Shown here: piece after piece, positions 12,720 to 22,841 of the stretch | Position numbering within the stretch: the first letter of the stretch is position 1 | Layout of the letters: every line of letters starts with the position of its first letter | Assembly: GCA_009809945.1 (NCBI GenBank) | Contig: WTPW01000158.1 | Coordinates: 241,635-305,634, forward strand | From: Gigaspora margarita | Taxonomy: Eukaryota > Glomeromycota > Glomeromycetes > Diversisporales > Gigasporaceae | DNA length: 64,000 bases | Direction of reading: 5' to 3' | Position numbers and translations under genes: made by a program | Notes under the pieces: generated by a model | What the model was told of the DNA's origin: nothing | The model's input: only the letters and a program-made list of their open reading frames with translations | Databases searched by the model: none

Positions 12720-15700
12720 TTTAGAAATTCGAAGCTTTGCTTTCTCATCTTTATTATAAACAGAAAGAGGAATAGTAATACTTTTTCCATTAGCTGATGC
12801 TGTAAACTCCCCCTTTACTATAGGTTCCCAGCCAGCTCAATGTTGCCATCTAGTACCAAGAATAAATAATGATATATCATTACCATTATTATCTTTTTCT
12901 GTTGGTAAAACTGAAAACTTATCTGAAATTGTTAAGGTATTATTTCCAATACCTATAGTAACAGGTATATCAGAAAAGCTCCCAATAGAATGTTTTTCAC
13001 CTACAGCATCTGTTAGTCTATAAACCTTTTTTCTATCTATTTTTAACCCAAAATATTTTATAAAATGATTTGTAATCTGTATTGAGTAATGCATAAAGTA
13101 TTTCTAAATCATATACTTTGCATGAAATAGTGGCATAATTATTGGGTTCTTTTATTTGCAAAAAGTTTATTTTTAATGGATTATGCCAATTTCGATATAA
13201 CTGGGCTTCTTGATATTGTTTTATAGCATAATTTAAAGAAGATCCTTCTACCTTCTCACAATAATTGCTTGAAGTCAAACACGAAGTGTCCTGCTTCGCA
13301 GAAGATACTAGCATATCATTTTCTGAGCATGCAAAGAAAAATGGTTCTAAAATAATTTGATACTTTTTTATTATATTTTTCAATACTTTGTCTACTTCTT
13401 TATTCATATAATTTTTTGAATGATACGAATAAAATGAGTCTTTCATTTCAGAAAATAATTTACTAAGATCTGTATATATTTTAGTTAGAATTTCTTTATG
13501 ACATCGTGAAATATATCTTGTTAAAACATATTAAACTGATTCTAAAAATATCTGATTTTTATTAGTAGGTTTTTTATGACTTGAAGAGACGCCTTTATGG
13601 GGCCTAGTTTTTGGTTTTTTGGATTTCTTTTTTATAGAAGACTTAGAAACCCCACTTTTTTTTTATATTAAAACAATTAGTTTCTCTATATTCAATCTCA
13701 CTATTTTCTTGATCACTTTCTTTTTAGCTACTTTCTTCTTGTTCACTTTTGTTAATTATATATTCTATATCTTCTTCTAATTGGCTTTGGTCTATATATT
13801 CATATTGAGAGCTAGTAATATTATTAATCTTTTTTGTCTTTCTAACTTTGGGACAATTCTTTTTTGTATGGCCAGATTTTTCATACATAGAACAGTATCT
13901 TTCTACTTTCTTTAATTTTGATGATTTTTTAGCTATAGGCTTCTTTGTATTATATAATTTTTTGGATTGTATATTGTAATTTGCATAGCCTAATCTTTTA
14001 TATAATTCTTTTTTGATAAAATTTGTTAAAGCATCAGGATCTCTAGATGCATTATCAGAATACCCTAGTCTTTGAGCTATAAAATCTAATTCGTTATATG
14101 CTTTTTTATATATAGATAAATTTTCACTAGGTATTGTATTAGATAAAATTATAGGAACTGATGAATTGCTATTAACTCTATTATATGTAAAGGTAGATGG
14201 TTTTCGCTCAAGCCATATGTCCTTAAAGAAAGCATTTATATCACCCAGATTTGTTATCTTTACTCTTGTAAATAATTCATCAGGTAGATAAGTCCATAAT
14301 ATGGCCAATGCATCCTGGTTATTATTTGGTATCTGTAATAATAAAAGATGAATTCTGTCTTCATAGGTTTGAGGAGTATCAGTAGGATTAAATTTTTTTT
14401 GTGCTAATCTGGATAAAGAGGCATTGCATGATCCTATTGTTTCTTTATGATATTTATGCCATAACCAGGCTAAGAATTATGCTGGAGTATCAATATTTGT
14501 ACTTGCAGGATATTCAGCTGGAACAGGTGTATATTTATTAGACATTTTAGATTTTAAAATTTCAGCTTTTATGGCATCATTAAATCCAGCAACTGCCAAT
14601 GCACTTCAATATGCAATACTTGTACTATTTTATTATAATATTCATCAGGAGGTTCCTGTCCTATATATTGGGGGATTTGAGCAATCAATGGGGATAATGA
14701 AGACATAACATCTGTTAAGGTTGCCATGTTTGCTATATTATTCTGTAGCACAAAAACTTGTTGATTTAAATTATTAATTAATTGTTCTGAATTTCGTGCT
14801 CGATTTTTCTACTTACCCCACTTGTTGTTTAGTTGAATATCAGCAAGTAATAGGTCATTTTTTAGAGTCTTGCACTTATTTTTCCATTTGATGTACCAAT
14901 TTTTTGTAAGATTTAAGAGGTGTATAGTAATTGCTCTATTTGACTTACATTCTTGTAATTGCTGATGGGTTCGTCTATTTAAGAGATGCAATGCAAATTT
15001 TTCTTGAATTAATTTACTAACCCTTTTATCTTTATTATGATAAGAGAACCACTAGCGATGGTGTTCTTTCACTTTATTATTATAAGCTATAGTCATTAAA
15101 TTCAAGTCTATCTCAAAATTATATCGTCTTTGTTCACGAGTTAAGTCCTGTTGGAGAGAATTATAATCATTTTGAAGTGTAGCTAACTGGGTTTGTAAAT
15201 TTGCTATCTGGGTTTGCAAATCTGCTACTTGATTTTCTGCATAAATTGCTCATATATTCGCTTGTGGATATATTTGTAGCACCAATCTTTCAAACCTTTC
15301 TCTGGCATCAGAAATTATATCAAGATTTTCTTTAATATCATCTAATGAAGGTGCTATTGTAATTTGGCTTTCAAAATATTCTCTAATGCTATTAATCTCT
15401 TGCTGAATCCTATTATTTTGAATTATGGCTTGATTTTCAGGTAGAGATAATCTGGGTGATCCTGGATATTGTGTTATACTATTATAAAAACAAGAATTTT
15501 TTCATTAAGCATGTCTATTTCATCCTGAAAAATTGCTAATCATTTTTCTAAATAATCTATATAATTCTCTTGGTTTAAAGAATTTTGAAGCGTCTTTTCT
15601 AACTATTCTTTAAGATTAGATATTTCTAATTGCAATGGGTCTAGATCCTCATCTCGAATTAAGATTTCTTTTTCGAGATATTTAATATAATCTTCTTTTA

Positions 15701-15803
15701 AGATTAGATCCTGCTGTAATTTGCAGACTTGATCTTGTATTGTTAATAAATCACTTTTAAATTGATTAATTCTACTAGATGATATATTTTCTAGTAATGC
15801 CAT
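12720..15803 (-). pseudogene. gag/protease-like region (coiled coil, zinc knuckle, protease-like)
   Basis: Read on the minus strand from 15803: an N-terminal coiled coil (MALLENISSSRINQ and following heptads), a middle part with the family-like PDEYYNKIVQVL stretch, a CCHC-type zinc-knuckle-like segment near 13870-13910 followed by an acidic tail, and near 12840-13050 a segment (SIGSFSDIPVTIG...DKFSVLP) resembling retroelement aspartyl proteases. From memory, similar uncharacterised proteins are repeated in Rhizophagus. Gag and protease together normally belong to retroelements, so their place inside a Polinton-like element is unusual. The region is broken in many places. The protease and gag calls are inference. 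Confidence 0.6.
13279..13301 (+). repeat. double-hairpin variant inside gag/protease-like region
   Basis: ACAC-GAA-GTGT, one base, then CTGC-TTC-GCAG. The two-stem plan and tri-nucleotide loops match the other copies, but the stem sequences differ. Confidence 0.5.
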
Positions 15804-15829
15804 TTTTTTTCAAACTATAATAAGAAAAG
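15804..15829. promoter_or_regulatory. very short divergent intergenic spacer
   Basis: The integrase-like and gag-like genes start head to head with only this spacer between their first ATGs. Any promoter must overlap the coding ends or act in both directions. Confidence 0.4.
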
Positions 15830-16924
15830 ATGTTATCTATTCCTATTATTCATTTAGATTCTGAAAAAGCTCATGAATTAAATATATCTATTGCTTTGCA
15901 TAAGATTTATTATCAACCTAATAGCTATCAAAAAACTGCAAAAAAATTGTATAAAGCTTCTCTAAAGGCTGGGTTTGACTTTGTTGAGAATGAAGTACAT
16001 GATTGGCTTGAAAAACAAGCTTTATTTCAAATTTATAAGCCACCTCCAAGGTATATTCCCCGAGTTTCATTTAATACAATTCAAATTTCTAATAAATGTT
16101 ATCAGGCTGATATTCTCTATATGCCTTATGATAAAATTAGAAAAATAACCTATATATTTTGTCGTAATGTAATAGATATTGCTTCTAGGTATAAAGCATT
16201 AGTTCCAATTGGAGGTATTATTCTCAATATTGAAGATTTTGATCTAAAAAATATTTTAACTTCGAAAGCTATTGCTATAACATTTAAAAAAATCTTTAAT
16301 AATCCCAAGTGTCCACTTATTTACTCTAAATTATAAGAGTTCAGAATTTAGAGGGGATTGTGAAAGACTGATGAAAAAGCATGGTGTAAAAATTCAAAAA
16401 ACTAATTCTAAACATGCTATAGGAATTGTGAAAGATATAACCAAACCTTAGCAGAAAGACTATTTCGAATACAAGATGCATCAAATTTGCTATTGCCAAT
16501 ATCTGAAAGATCTAGGTTTGGGTGAAAAATCTTTTAACTATTGTTAAAGAACTCAATAATTCTGTAACTAGATTAATTGGCATGGCTCCTGCTAAAGCTA
16601 TAAAAATGAAAAAGATTATTTCAACATCTTCTAAATTANGCAATGGACCCATGGGCTTTGATGAATCCAAGCTATCTTATAATACCCNTGTAANATATTT
16701 ACTTGAACCTNGTNAGCTTNAAGGTGGNANTAGANGTAGTACTNATTGCAATTTTTCACCTTCTATTTATTTTATTAAACAATCTTTAGTACAAAAAAAT
16801 CAACCAGTATTGTATTGGATTGAAGATATTAATGGAAATGGACCAAAACGGTCTTTTGTTAGAGAAGAGCTTTTAACTATCTCTCCTAATACAGAATTAC
16901 CTCCTCAGTGGCTGCTTATGAATT
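15830..16924 (+). pseudogene. retroviral-type integrase region of Polinton-like element
   Basis: The region has an N-terminal alpha-helical segment, then an rve-like core (CYQADILYMPY, then NVIDIASRYK) and a C-terminal tail ending SPNTELPPQWLLMN. Integrases of this type insert Polintons into the genome. Its start lies only about 27 bp from the start of the divergent gag-like gene, implying a shared promoter. A cluster of ambiguous bases lies near 16640-16745. Broken fossil. Confidence 0.8.
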
Positions 16925-16932
16925 AAGAAAGT

Positions 16933-17210
16933 CTTCTACTTTATAAAAATTGATATGATATTGTGAAGCAATGACCCTTTGGGTCTTGGATTAGTTGACG
17001 ACGTGATCAATTTTTTATCATTACTCTAACATATATAAATGACGATGTGATCAAATTTTTATCATCTTATAGCTATATAAAAATTTACACCAAGCTAAAG
17101 TATATAAAAGTGCTATAAATTATAGCAGGATGGCAATTAAAATGATTTTTAATCTTCATTCATATGGAGGTATGAAAAAATTGTCCCAGAACTCTCCTTT
17201 ATACCCTACT
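16933..17210 (-). repeat. right terminal inverted repeat of Polinton-like element
   Basis: Mirror of 5300-5577, outer end ...ATACCCTACT. The double-hairpin motif lies at 16960-16985, in the same relative position as in the left repeat. Confidence 0.9.
16960..16985 (+). repeat. double-hairpin motif, copy 8
   Basis: ATTGT-GAA-GCAAT then GACCC-TTT-GGGTC, in the right TIR, mirror of copy 1. Confidence 0.85.
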
Positions 17211-17268
17211 AATGAAGTATTGATTACAGAATTTCTAATTTAGGAGTAGGTAAGTGTAATGGACTAGT

Positions 17269-17327
17269 TAGAGGTATCCATAAATAACATTATGTACCCT
17301 ATATAGTAGCTTTTGAACCCTCTACTA
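17269..17327 (-). mobile_element. MITE copy L, outer fragment (split by hAT)
   Basis: This 59-bp piece matches the outer end of the MITE at 22309-22841 in inverse orientation (CCATAAATAACATTATGTACCC). Its continuation resumes after the hAT element at 21385. Confidence 0.75.
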
Positions 17328-19269
17328 TAGTGATGGCAAATGACCTGGTCATTTGCCGATTTTCCTAATGACCCCAAATGACCTCAAAATGACCGGTCAT
17401 TGTTGGTCATTCAAATCTTAGGTCATTTGCAAATGACCAATGACCAAATGACCGCGGTCATTTGGAAATGACCGCGGTCATTTGAGTTATTGGTCATTTT
17501 GCATATCAAATTGATATCCTATTGGTCATAAAAACCCGTGTAATATCAATAATGCCCAACTGACTTTTTTTAGTTAGTATGAAAAACCATATATATACTG
17601 TATTACAGGAAATCATGTACGAATAATATGAATAATTGAGCGATTGTTTTTGATGCTCATAATTGTACAATATATAAGGCACAATAATAGTTACTTTTTT
17701 ATTATTGAAAAAAATAACAGATTTTGCAATTCAGAATTAAAAATATCTGACCAAACTCGTATAGTATAAGTAGTTAGTAGTGCGAAAAAAAAAAAAAAAA
17801 AAAGGGAGGGCTTTCATAAATGGAAAAACAACTTGTGCTGCATTATCACGTTGGTCATCTTGTTAAATACGTAGATTGTTGCGAAATTTGTACATGTAAT
17901 AACTTTTTTTACAATGGGTAAGAAAAATCATAACTTCTGGGAATTTTTTCACGTGGTCGAACCTGACAGTCCAAAAGCGAATAAGAAGGCAGTTTGCCTT
18001 TCATGTATACGAAAGTATACCTTACCTGTGGCGATTACGAAACCTGAGTGCTTTGTTTCAAATAAGGCAAAATTATGTTGAAGTCATCTTCGAAATTGCC
18101 CAAATTTTAAAGAACAATATGCTGCGGAAGAGGTTTTGGAGATTATTGCACGCTCGGTACCTGAAGATGCTAAAAAGAATAACAATAAAGGTAATTATAT
18201 TAAATAGTTCATTTTATAATTGCTTGTACAATATATTAATTATTGTTGTTAATAGCAGGTGAAAACATTTTTGATTGCGAAGACAATATTTCTACCATAT
18301 CTGAGATATCAACATCACGTTCTTCATCTACTAATGAATCCATTTTACCGTCTAATAAATCAACATCTGCAAGCTCCTCCACTTTAAAAAAAAACAAACA
18401 TTTTTTGATAATTGTATTATACGTCAACTATCTGAAAAGGATTATCAGCATTTCGAGAATTTGATCTTATGTATGATTGTACCAAATGGCCTTGCATTTA
18501 CTTTTATGGAAAACCAAGAAACCAAAGATCTTTTTAATTTTATAATGCCAACTATGAAACTACCTAATCGGAAGTCGATAAGTAGTCGAATTCTCCCAAA
18601 GGTTTCAACAAAATTAACTGAAGACATTTTAGAACATGCACGTTCAGATGGAGTTGGTGTAACTGCAGCCTTCGATGGCTGGACAAACATAAAGCAGGAA
18701 CACCTTTTTGGTGTTGTCTTAATTACTTCTCAGGATTTACCTTTAATTTGGAACGCACGTAATATTAGTAATCAATGGTCAAAAACTGAAAATGTAAAAA
18801 TTCTTATTAAAAGTGTAATGGATAATGCAGAAAAGGAAGGCATTCGAATTAACTGCTACGTATCAGATTCAGCTAGCGAGTATGTGGCAGCAAGGTATGT
18901 TTAAATATATACCAATATACTTATATTTATTTATGGATCTGACCTTTTTTTTCTATAGACGACAACTAAGAATCGAATATCCTAATAAGGTTTTTATACC
19001 TTGTATGGCGCATCAAATGAACTTAGTTGTTAACGATATTTTCAAAGAATCAGATGCATATAAAAGAACATCAAAAAATGCAATACGCATTGTAAGCTAT
19101 TTTTACTTGACCCCTATTTTACCAGATTACTACGAGATGAGCAAAGGTCATGTTATGGACAAACTGTCTCCCTTCTTTCCCTAGCTGAGACGCGCTGGAA
19201 CAGCATTTACTTTTGTTTTCATTCTATATTGAAAACCGAGGCTGCGCTTAAGGTAATAATATATTTTAT

Positions 19270-19420
19270 AATTGTGATGGGAAAAATGCGCATTTTATAA
19301 TAACATGCNCATTAATGCGCATGTTATATAAAATTTAGATAGGATAAAATNCGCATGATTTTGAAATATGCGCATTAATGCGCANGATTAAGGAATTNNG
19401 CNCACGCATAAAATCCATCT
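19270..19420. mobile_element. small repeat inserted in hAT transposase gene
   Basis: About 150 bp rich in ATGCGCATTAATGCGCAT, with inverse-like ends (GATGGGAAAAATGCGC on the left; ACGCATAAAATCCATC on the right). It sits between the AETRWNS exon and the next exon and contains several N bases, which suggests a high-copy family that assembled ambiguously. Confidence 0.5.
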
Positions 19421-20520
19421 CTATTTTATAATAAATTAAAATTTTTTTACAAAAAAAATTTTGGCACACATTAAAATATTCTAATAAAAAGCTTTATATA
19501 TTTTTAATTAGACACTTGCGACAAAATTTTTACCCACTAGATTCAGATTTGTTAGTACTTCTCGGAGTGGACTTTCGCAGCAATGATTTATAGCAGGAAA
19601 TTCTAATACAGGCAAAATGCTTCCACCCAATATTATTTCAATCATACAAAGTTCCAATTTTTGGATTCAACTTTATGAACTTCAGAACTTGCTATATCCT
19701 CTGTGCTGTGTACTAAATAAACTCCAGAAAGATGTTGCAAGACTGTACGAGATCATACATTGTTTTGGATGGCTTATTAAGGTTTTTTTAAACATAAAAA
19801 TGAAGATTTTGCGGATCATATGGTCGCCCTGTTAGAAAATCAGTGGGCTCAATGGGAACAGCCACTACTCCTACTATCATTTGTTTTACATCCAAAATAT
19901 CGGCTTTCCAAGTTTTCTTCTCGCATTCCTGGCCTTTCCTATACACATTTTAGTCAATGGTTGTATTATTATTACTATGTATGGTTCGAGAAAGTACCAA
20001 CACGCATTTTATGCGAATTTTTGTTATATAAACGCGAAGCATTTCCTTTTAGTAAAAATACTTATGACCAGTTCAATGAAAATGTTATTGATTTTTGGGA
20101 TTCAGCGAAGGGTATTGCGCCAGAATTGTCTCGTCTAGCTTTACAATTATTTGGAATATGCGTTAATTCAGCTTCGGTTGAAAGATTATGGTCAACTATG
20201 GGTTTTTTGGATACGAAACGCTGAAATCGTTTGCCAGTATATACAAATCTTTATTTCATTTTATTTTTTATAGTATATGATATTAATTTAAATTCTTTAT
20301 TTTAAGTATGAAAAAGTGCTGGCAATGAGCCAATTGCGTGGTGACATACTAAACAAGTGAAAACATAGTAACGTTGAAATATCTGAACGACAATACAAAA
20401 GAATTCACATCGCAGTTCCTATTCGGACTCGGGATAATAATGAAGATATTGCACAAGAATTTGAAAAATCATCTGTAAGTGATAGCGAAACCTGTTCACC
20501 AACCATCAATAATCTGCCAA

Positions 20521-20592
20521 ATGAAGCGACCGAAGTGACCGAAGAGACCAAAGCGACTGAAGCGACCGAAGTGACTGAAACAACTGAAAGAG
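20521..20592 (+). repeat. Thr-Glu coding minisatellite
   Basis: Repeats of GCGACCGAAGTGACCGAAG encode Thr-Glu-Ala/Val runs in the acidic tail of the hAT transposase. Confidence 0.7.
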
Positions 20593-21164
20593 ACACAGTT
20601 GATGAGGCTGAAACTTCCGACGAAGAAGAGAATTGGTCAAATGTAATTGAGAACTGGGTTGGAATGTTAGACAGTGAAAATCGGTTAGAGAATNGTGAAT
20701 TGGTAGATGATGAACTACTTGAATTTGAATTTGGCGGGCGCACTACTNACCCNGCAGATNATTCATNNGCAAAATNGAATTTATTGGAGTTATTCGATGA
20801 TTCATTAGATTCGCCTATTTCTTTTGTCCTTCAATAAATTCAATAAATTGTAATGAATTTTATATTAGCATTAAAAATNGTAGGAATTTTGAGAATTTTA
20901 NCAATTAAATAAATAANAAANTGCTTTAACTTGACTTAAATTNATTTGGGAATAATTTATGNGCAGTACCTTAAATAATCNAAAAAAACGTACGAACTAT
21001 ATAAATTACTTATTAGTTATTTAAGTATGAGATCATCGATGATGTGATATTTATTTACTCTTAAAATAAATATTATAGCACGGCCCTGCATAGATTGTTT
21101 TTTATATGTGCAACCTGGGGTTTGATAAAAAATATATTTAATTAATAACTACTGTATAGATGCG

Positions 21165-21252
21165 AAATCATGTGCAGGGGTGTAATTTTGAATTTCGGCC
21201 TAAATTAAGCTTAATTTAGGCTGAAATTCGAAACAACACTTCTGTGCATTAT
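21165..21252. mobile_element. small palindromic element, copy 1
   Basis: GGTGTAATTTTGAATTTCGG, CCTAAATTAAGCTTAATTTAGG and the inverse arm form a palindrome centred on AAGCTT. Relatives lie at 30075-30150 and 44026-44112. It is inserted in the 3' part of the hAT element. Confidence 0.65.
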
Positions 21253-21384
21253 TTCTCAATTTTTAATAGATAATTTCAAATGACTATAGCAGGTCATCAG
21301 GTTCTTGAAATGACCCAATGATGGGTCACCGGTCATTTGAGTCATTTGGGTCATTTCAAGTCATTTGCCATCACTGCTCTAATA

Positions 21385-21850
21385 TATAAAAAAATTTTTA
21401 AAATCTGTATATTTATATATATAATTTTACAAAAACTTGAATTTATTATGACCCAGTGATCCAATCTGGATGATTTTGGTACCATTCGATTCATCTCTAT
21501 GAGACGAATCCAATAGTACCAAAATCATTTTATTGAATTACTGGATTACATTTTATTAACGAAATACTATTGATTTTATAGTAATTTTATAAGAAAACAT
21601 AATAACCAATAGTATTTTGTTAATAAAATATGATCCAGTGATCCAAATAATTTTGGTGCCATTCGTATCCTCTCCTCGAGATGATTCAAATAATACCAAA
21701 ATCATCCAATTTGGAACACTGGATCAAGTTTTAGACAAATTTTTATAAAAAAATTGTGTTATGTTGGGGGGAACCCCCCTACATATTGGAAAATCATTAT
21801 ATTTTAGGGGACCACCCCTTAAGTATAATGTAAGTTATAGATGCCCCTTA
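21385..21850 (-). mobile_element. MITE copy L, inner fragment
   Basis: Continuation of the piece at 17269-17327. Together they total about 525 bp and match the 533-bp MITE at 22309-22841 in inverse orientation. Inner palindromic blocks contain the word ACCAAAATCAT and its inverse several times. The inner end reads ...TTATAGATGCCCCTTA. Confidence 0.8.
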
Positions 21851-22308
21851 ATAGAAGAAGTGGAGAAAAAATTAGATCATGGGAGTATTAAAGAGTAGCC
21901 ATATTTCAGGTAGATTAATTTGATAATCAAATGATATAAGAGGAGAGCGTATTTTATTTTATTGCTGGTTTTTAGAAAGGTGCAAGGATAGCTGTCATTA
22001 TGAATCCCAGAGGGAGGAGTCAGGTTATGTGGAGGTATTTGAATGAGCTAATGAAATTGAATGACCGGGATACATGGAAATTTAGTTAGAGGCTAGAGTC
22101 ATAATAGTATCACAGATAAGCGAGTCCAGGAAGGAAGTGTTGCTAATACAAGTTAATATGTGTGTGGCTGTCTTAGGTGAGGTTTGGTAGCAAGGACAAA
22201 GATAATTTGGGTGCATTGTAGAATTTTGGTAATTCAGGGTTAGATGTGTTAGTAGTTCATCTGCTAGTAGTTTAACTTTAAAGTTTTTAAGTTTTGACAT
22301 GGAGGGGC
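21851..22308 (-). mobile_element. LINE fragment between two MITE copies
   Basis: Read on the minus strand, the segment encodes KLKNFKVKLLADELLTHLTL then a CPCY...HILTC pattern, like the C-terminal CCHC/CCHH region of fungal non-LTR retrotransposons. It continues the LINE seen from 22842 onwards, interrupted by MITE copy R. Confidence 0.6.
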
Positions 22309-22841
22309 TAGGGGCATCCATAAATTATGTTATGCTTGAGGGGGGTGTCCCCCAAAATATAATGATTTTCCAATATATAGAGGTGTCCCCTCTAGTATAA
22401 CATAATTTTTTATAAAAATTTGTCTAAAACTTGATCCAGTAGTCCACATTGGATGATTTTGGTACCATTCAAATCGTCTCGAGGGGAGGATTCGAATAAT
22501 ACCAAAATCATTTGATTTGGATTACTTGATCACGTTTTATTAACGAAATACTATTGGTTATTATGTTTTCTTATAAAATTACTATAAAATCAATAGTATT
22601 TCGTTAATAAAACGTGATCCAGTGATTCAAATAAAATGATTTTGGTTCCATTAGATTCGTCTCATAGAGACGAATCGAATGGTACCAAAATCATCCAGAT
22701 TGGACCACTGGGTCATAATATATTCAAGTTTTTGTAAAATTATATATATAAATATATGGATTTTTAAATTTTTTTTTTATATAGTAGGAGGGTCAAGTGC
22801 TACTATGTAGGGGTACATAACATTGTTTATAGATGCCCCCT
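22309..22841 (+). mobile_element. MITE copy R, 533 bp
   Basis: Bounded by TAGGGGCATCCATAAATTAT and the inverse ATTGTTTATAGATGCCCCCTTA. The interior is nearly palindromic, with paired ACCAAAATCAT / ATGATTTTGG blocks and an ATAAAACGTGATCCAGTGAT core. It is the intact sister of copy L and inserted in LINE sequence on both sides. Confidence 0.8.

Larger units (their letters stand above)
5300..17210. mobile_element. Polinton/Maverick-like element, broken fossil
   Basis: An 11.9-kb element bounded by 278-bp terminal inverted repeats that are about 94% identical by eye, starting AGTAGGG. Between them, in order: a small cysteine-rich remnant, a protein-primed-type family B DNA polymerase region, a short zinc-finger-like remnant, a coiled-coil gene, a minus-strand region with gag-like zinc knuckle and aspartyl-protease-like parts, and a plus-strand retroviral-type integrase. 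DNA polymerase B plus integrase between long TIRs is the Polinton/Maverick hallmark. The copy is broken, with well over ten disabling changes spread through its genes, so it is not a recent arrival. The moderate TIR divergence fits that. No clear 6-bp target duplication is visible (taataa / aatgaa). Isolated N bases occur inside it. Confidence 0.85.
17914..20836 (+). pseudogene. hAT transposase with BED finger and hATC domain
   Basis: From ATG at 17914 the first exon encodes a BED-type zinc finger (FWEFFHVVEPDS, CLSCIRKY, later HLRNCPNF), with a stop (TGA at about 18080) inside it. An intron runs from about 18190 to 18257 (GTAATT...AATAG). Later parts show VTAAFDGWTN (first DDE aspartate), CYVSDSASEY, an intron at about 18896-18959, then IPCMAHQMNLVVNDIF, AETRWNSIY near 19185 and a C-terminal dimerisation segment NSASVERLWSTMGFLDTKR. 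Frame changes near 18400 and 19130 break it further. After a last small intron (about 20240-20308) the tail is acidic, with Thr-Glu repeats. Ambiguous bases cluster in 20694-20980. Probably inactive. Confidence 0.85.
17328..21376 (+). mobile_element. hAT transposon, 4.05 kb, decayed
   Basis: The ends read TAGTGATGGCAAATGACC on the left and, inverted, CAGTGATGGCAAATGACTT on the right. The flanks CTCTACTA (17320-17327) and CTCTAATA (21377-21384) match at 7 of 8 bases, the 8-bp target duplication expected of hAT. The subterminal 150 bp at each end are packed with AAATGACC / GGTCATTT words, likely transposase-binding iterons. The element carries a spliced transposase gene, a small inserted repeat at 19270-19420 and a palindromic element near its 3' end. 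Confidence 0.9.

Noticed and set aside
18236-18690. Minus-strand frames opposite the hAT transposase
   Set aside because: Shadows of the plus-strand transposase exons, which carry recognisable motifs.
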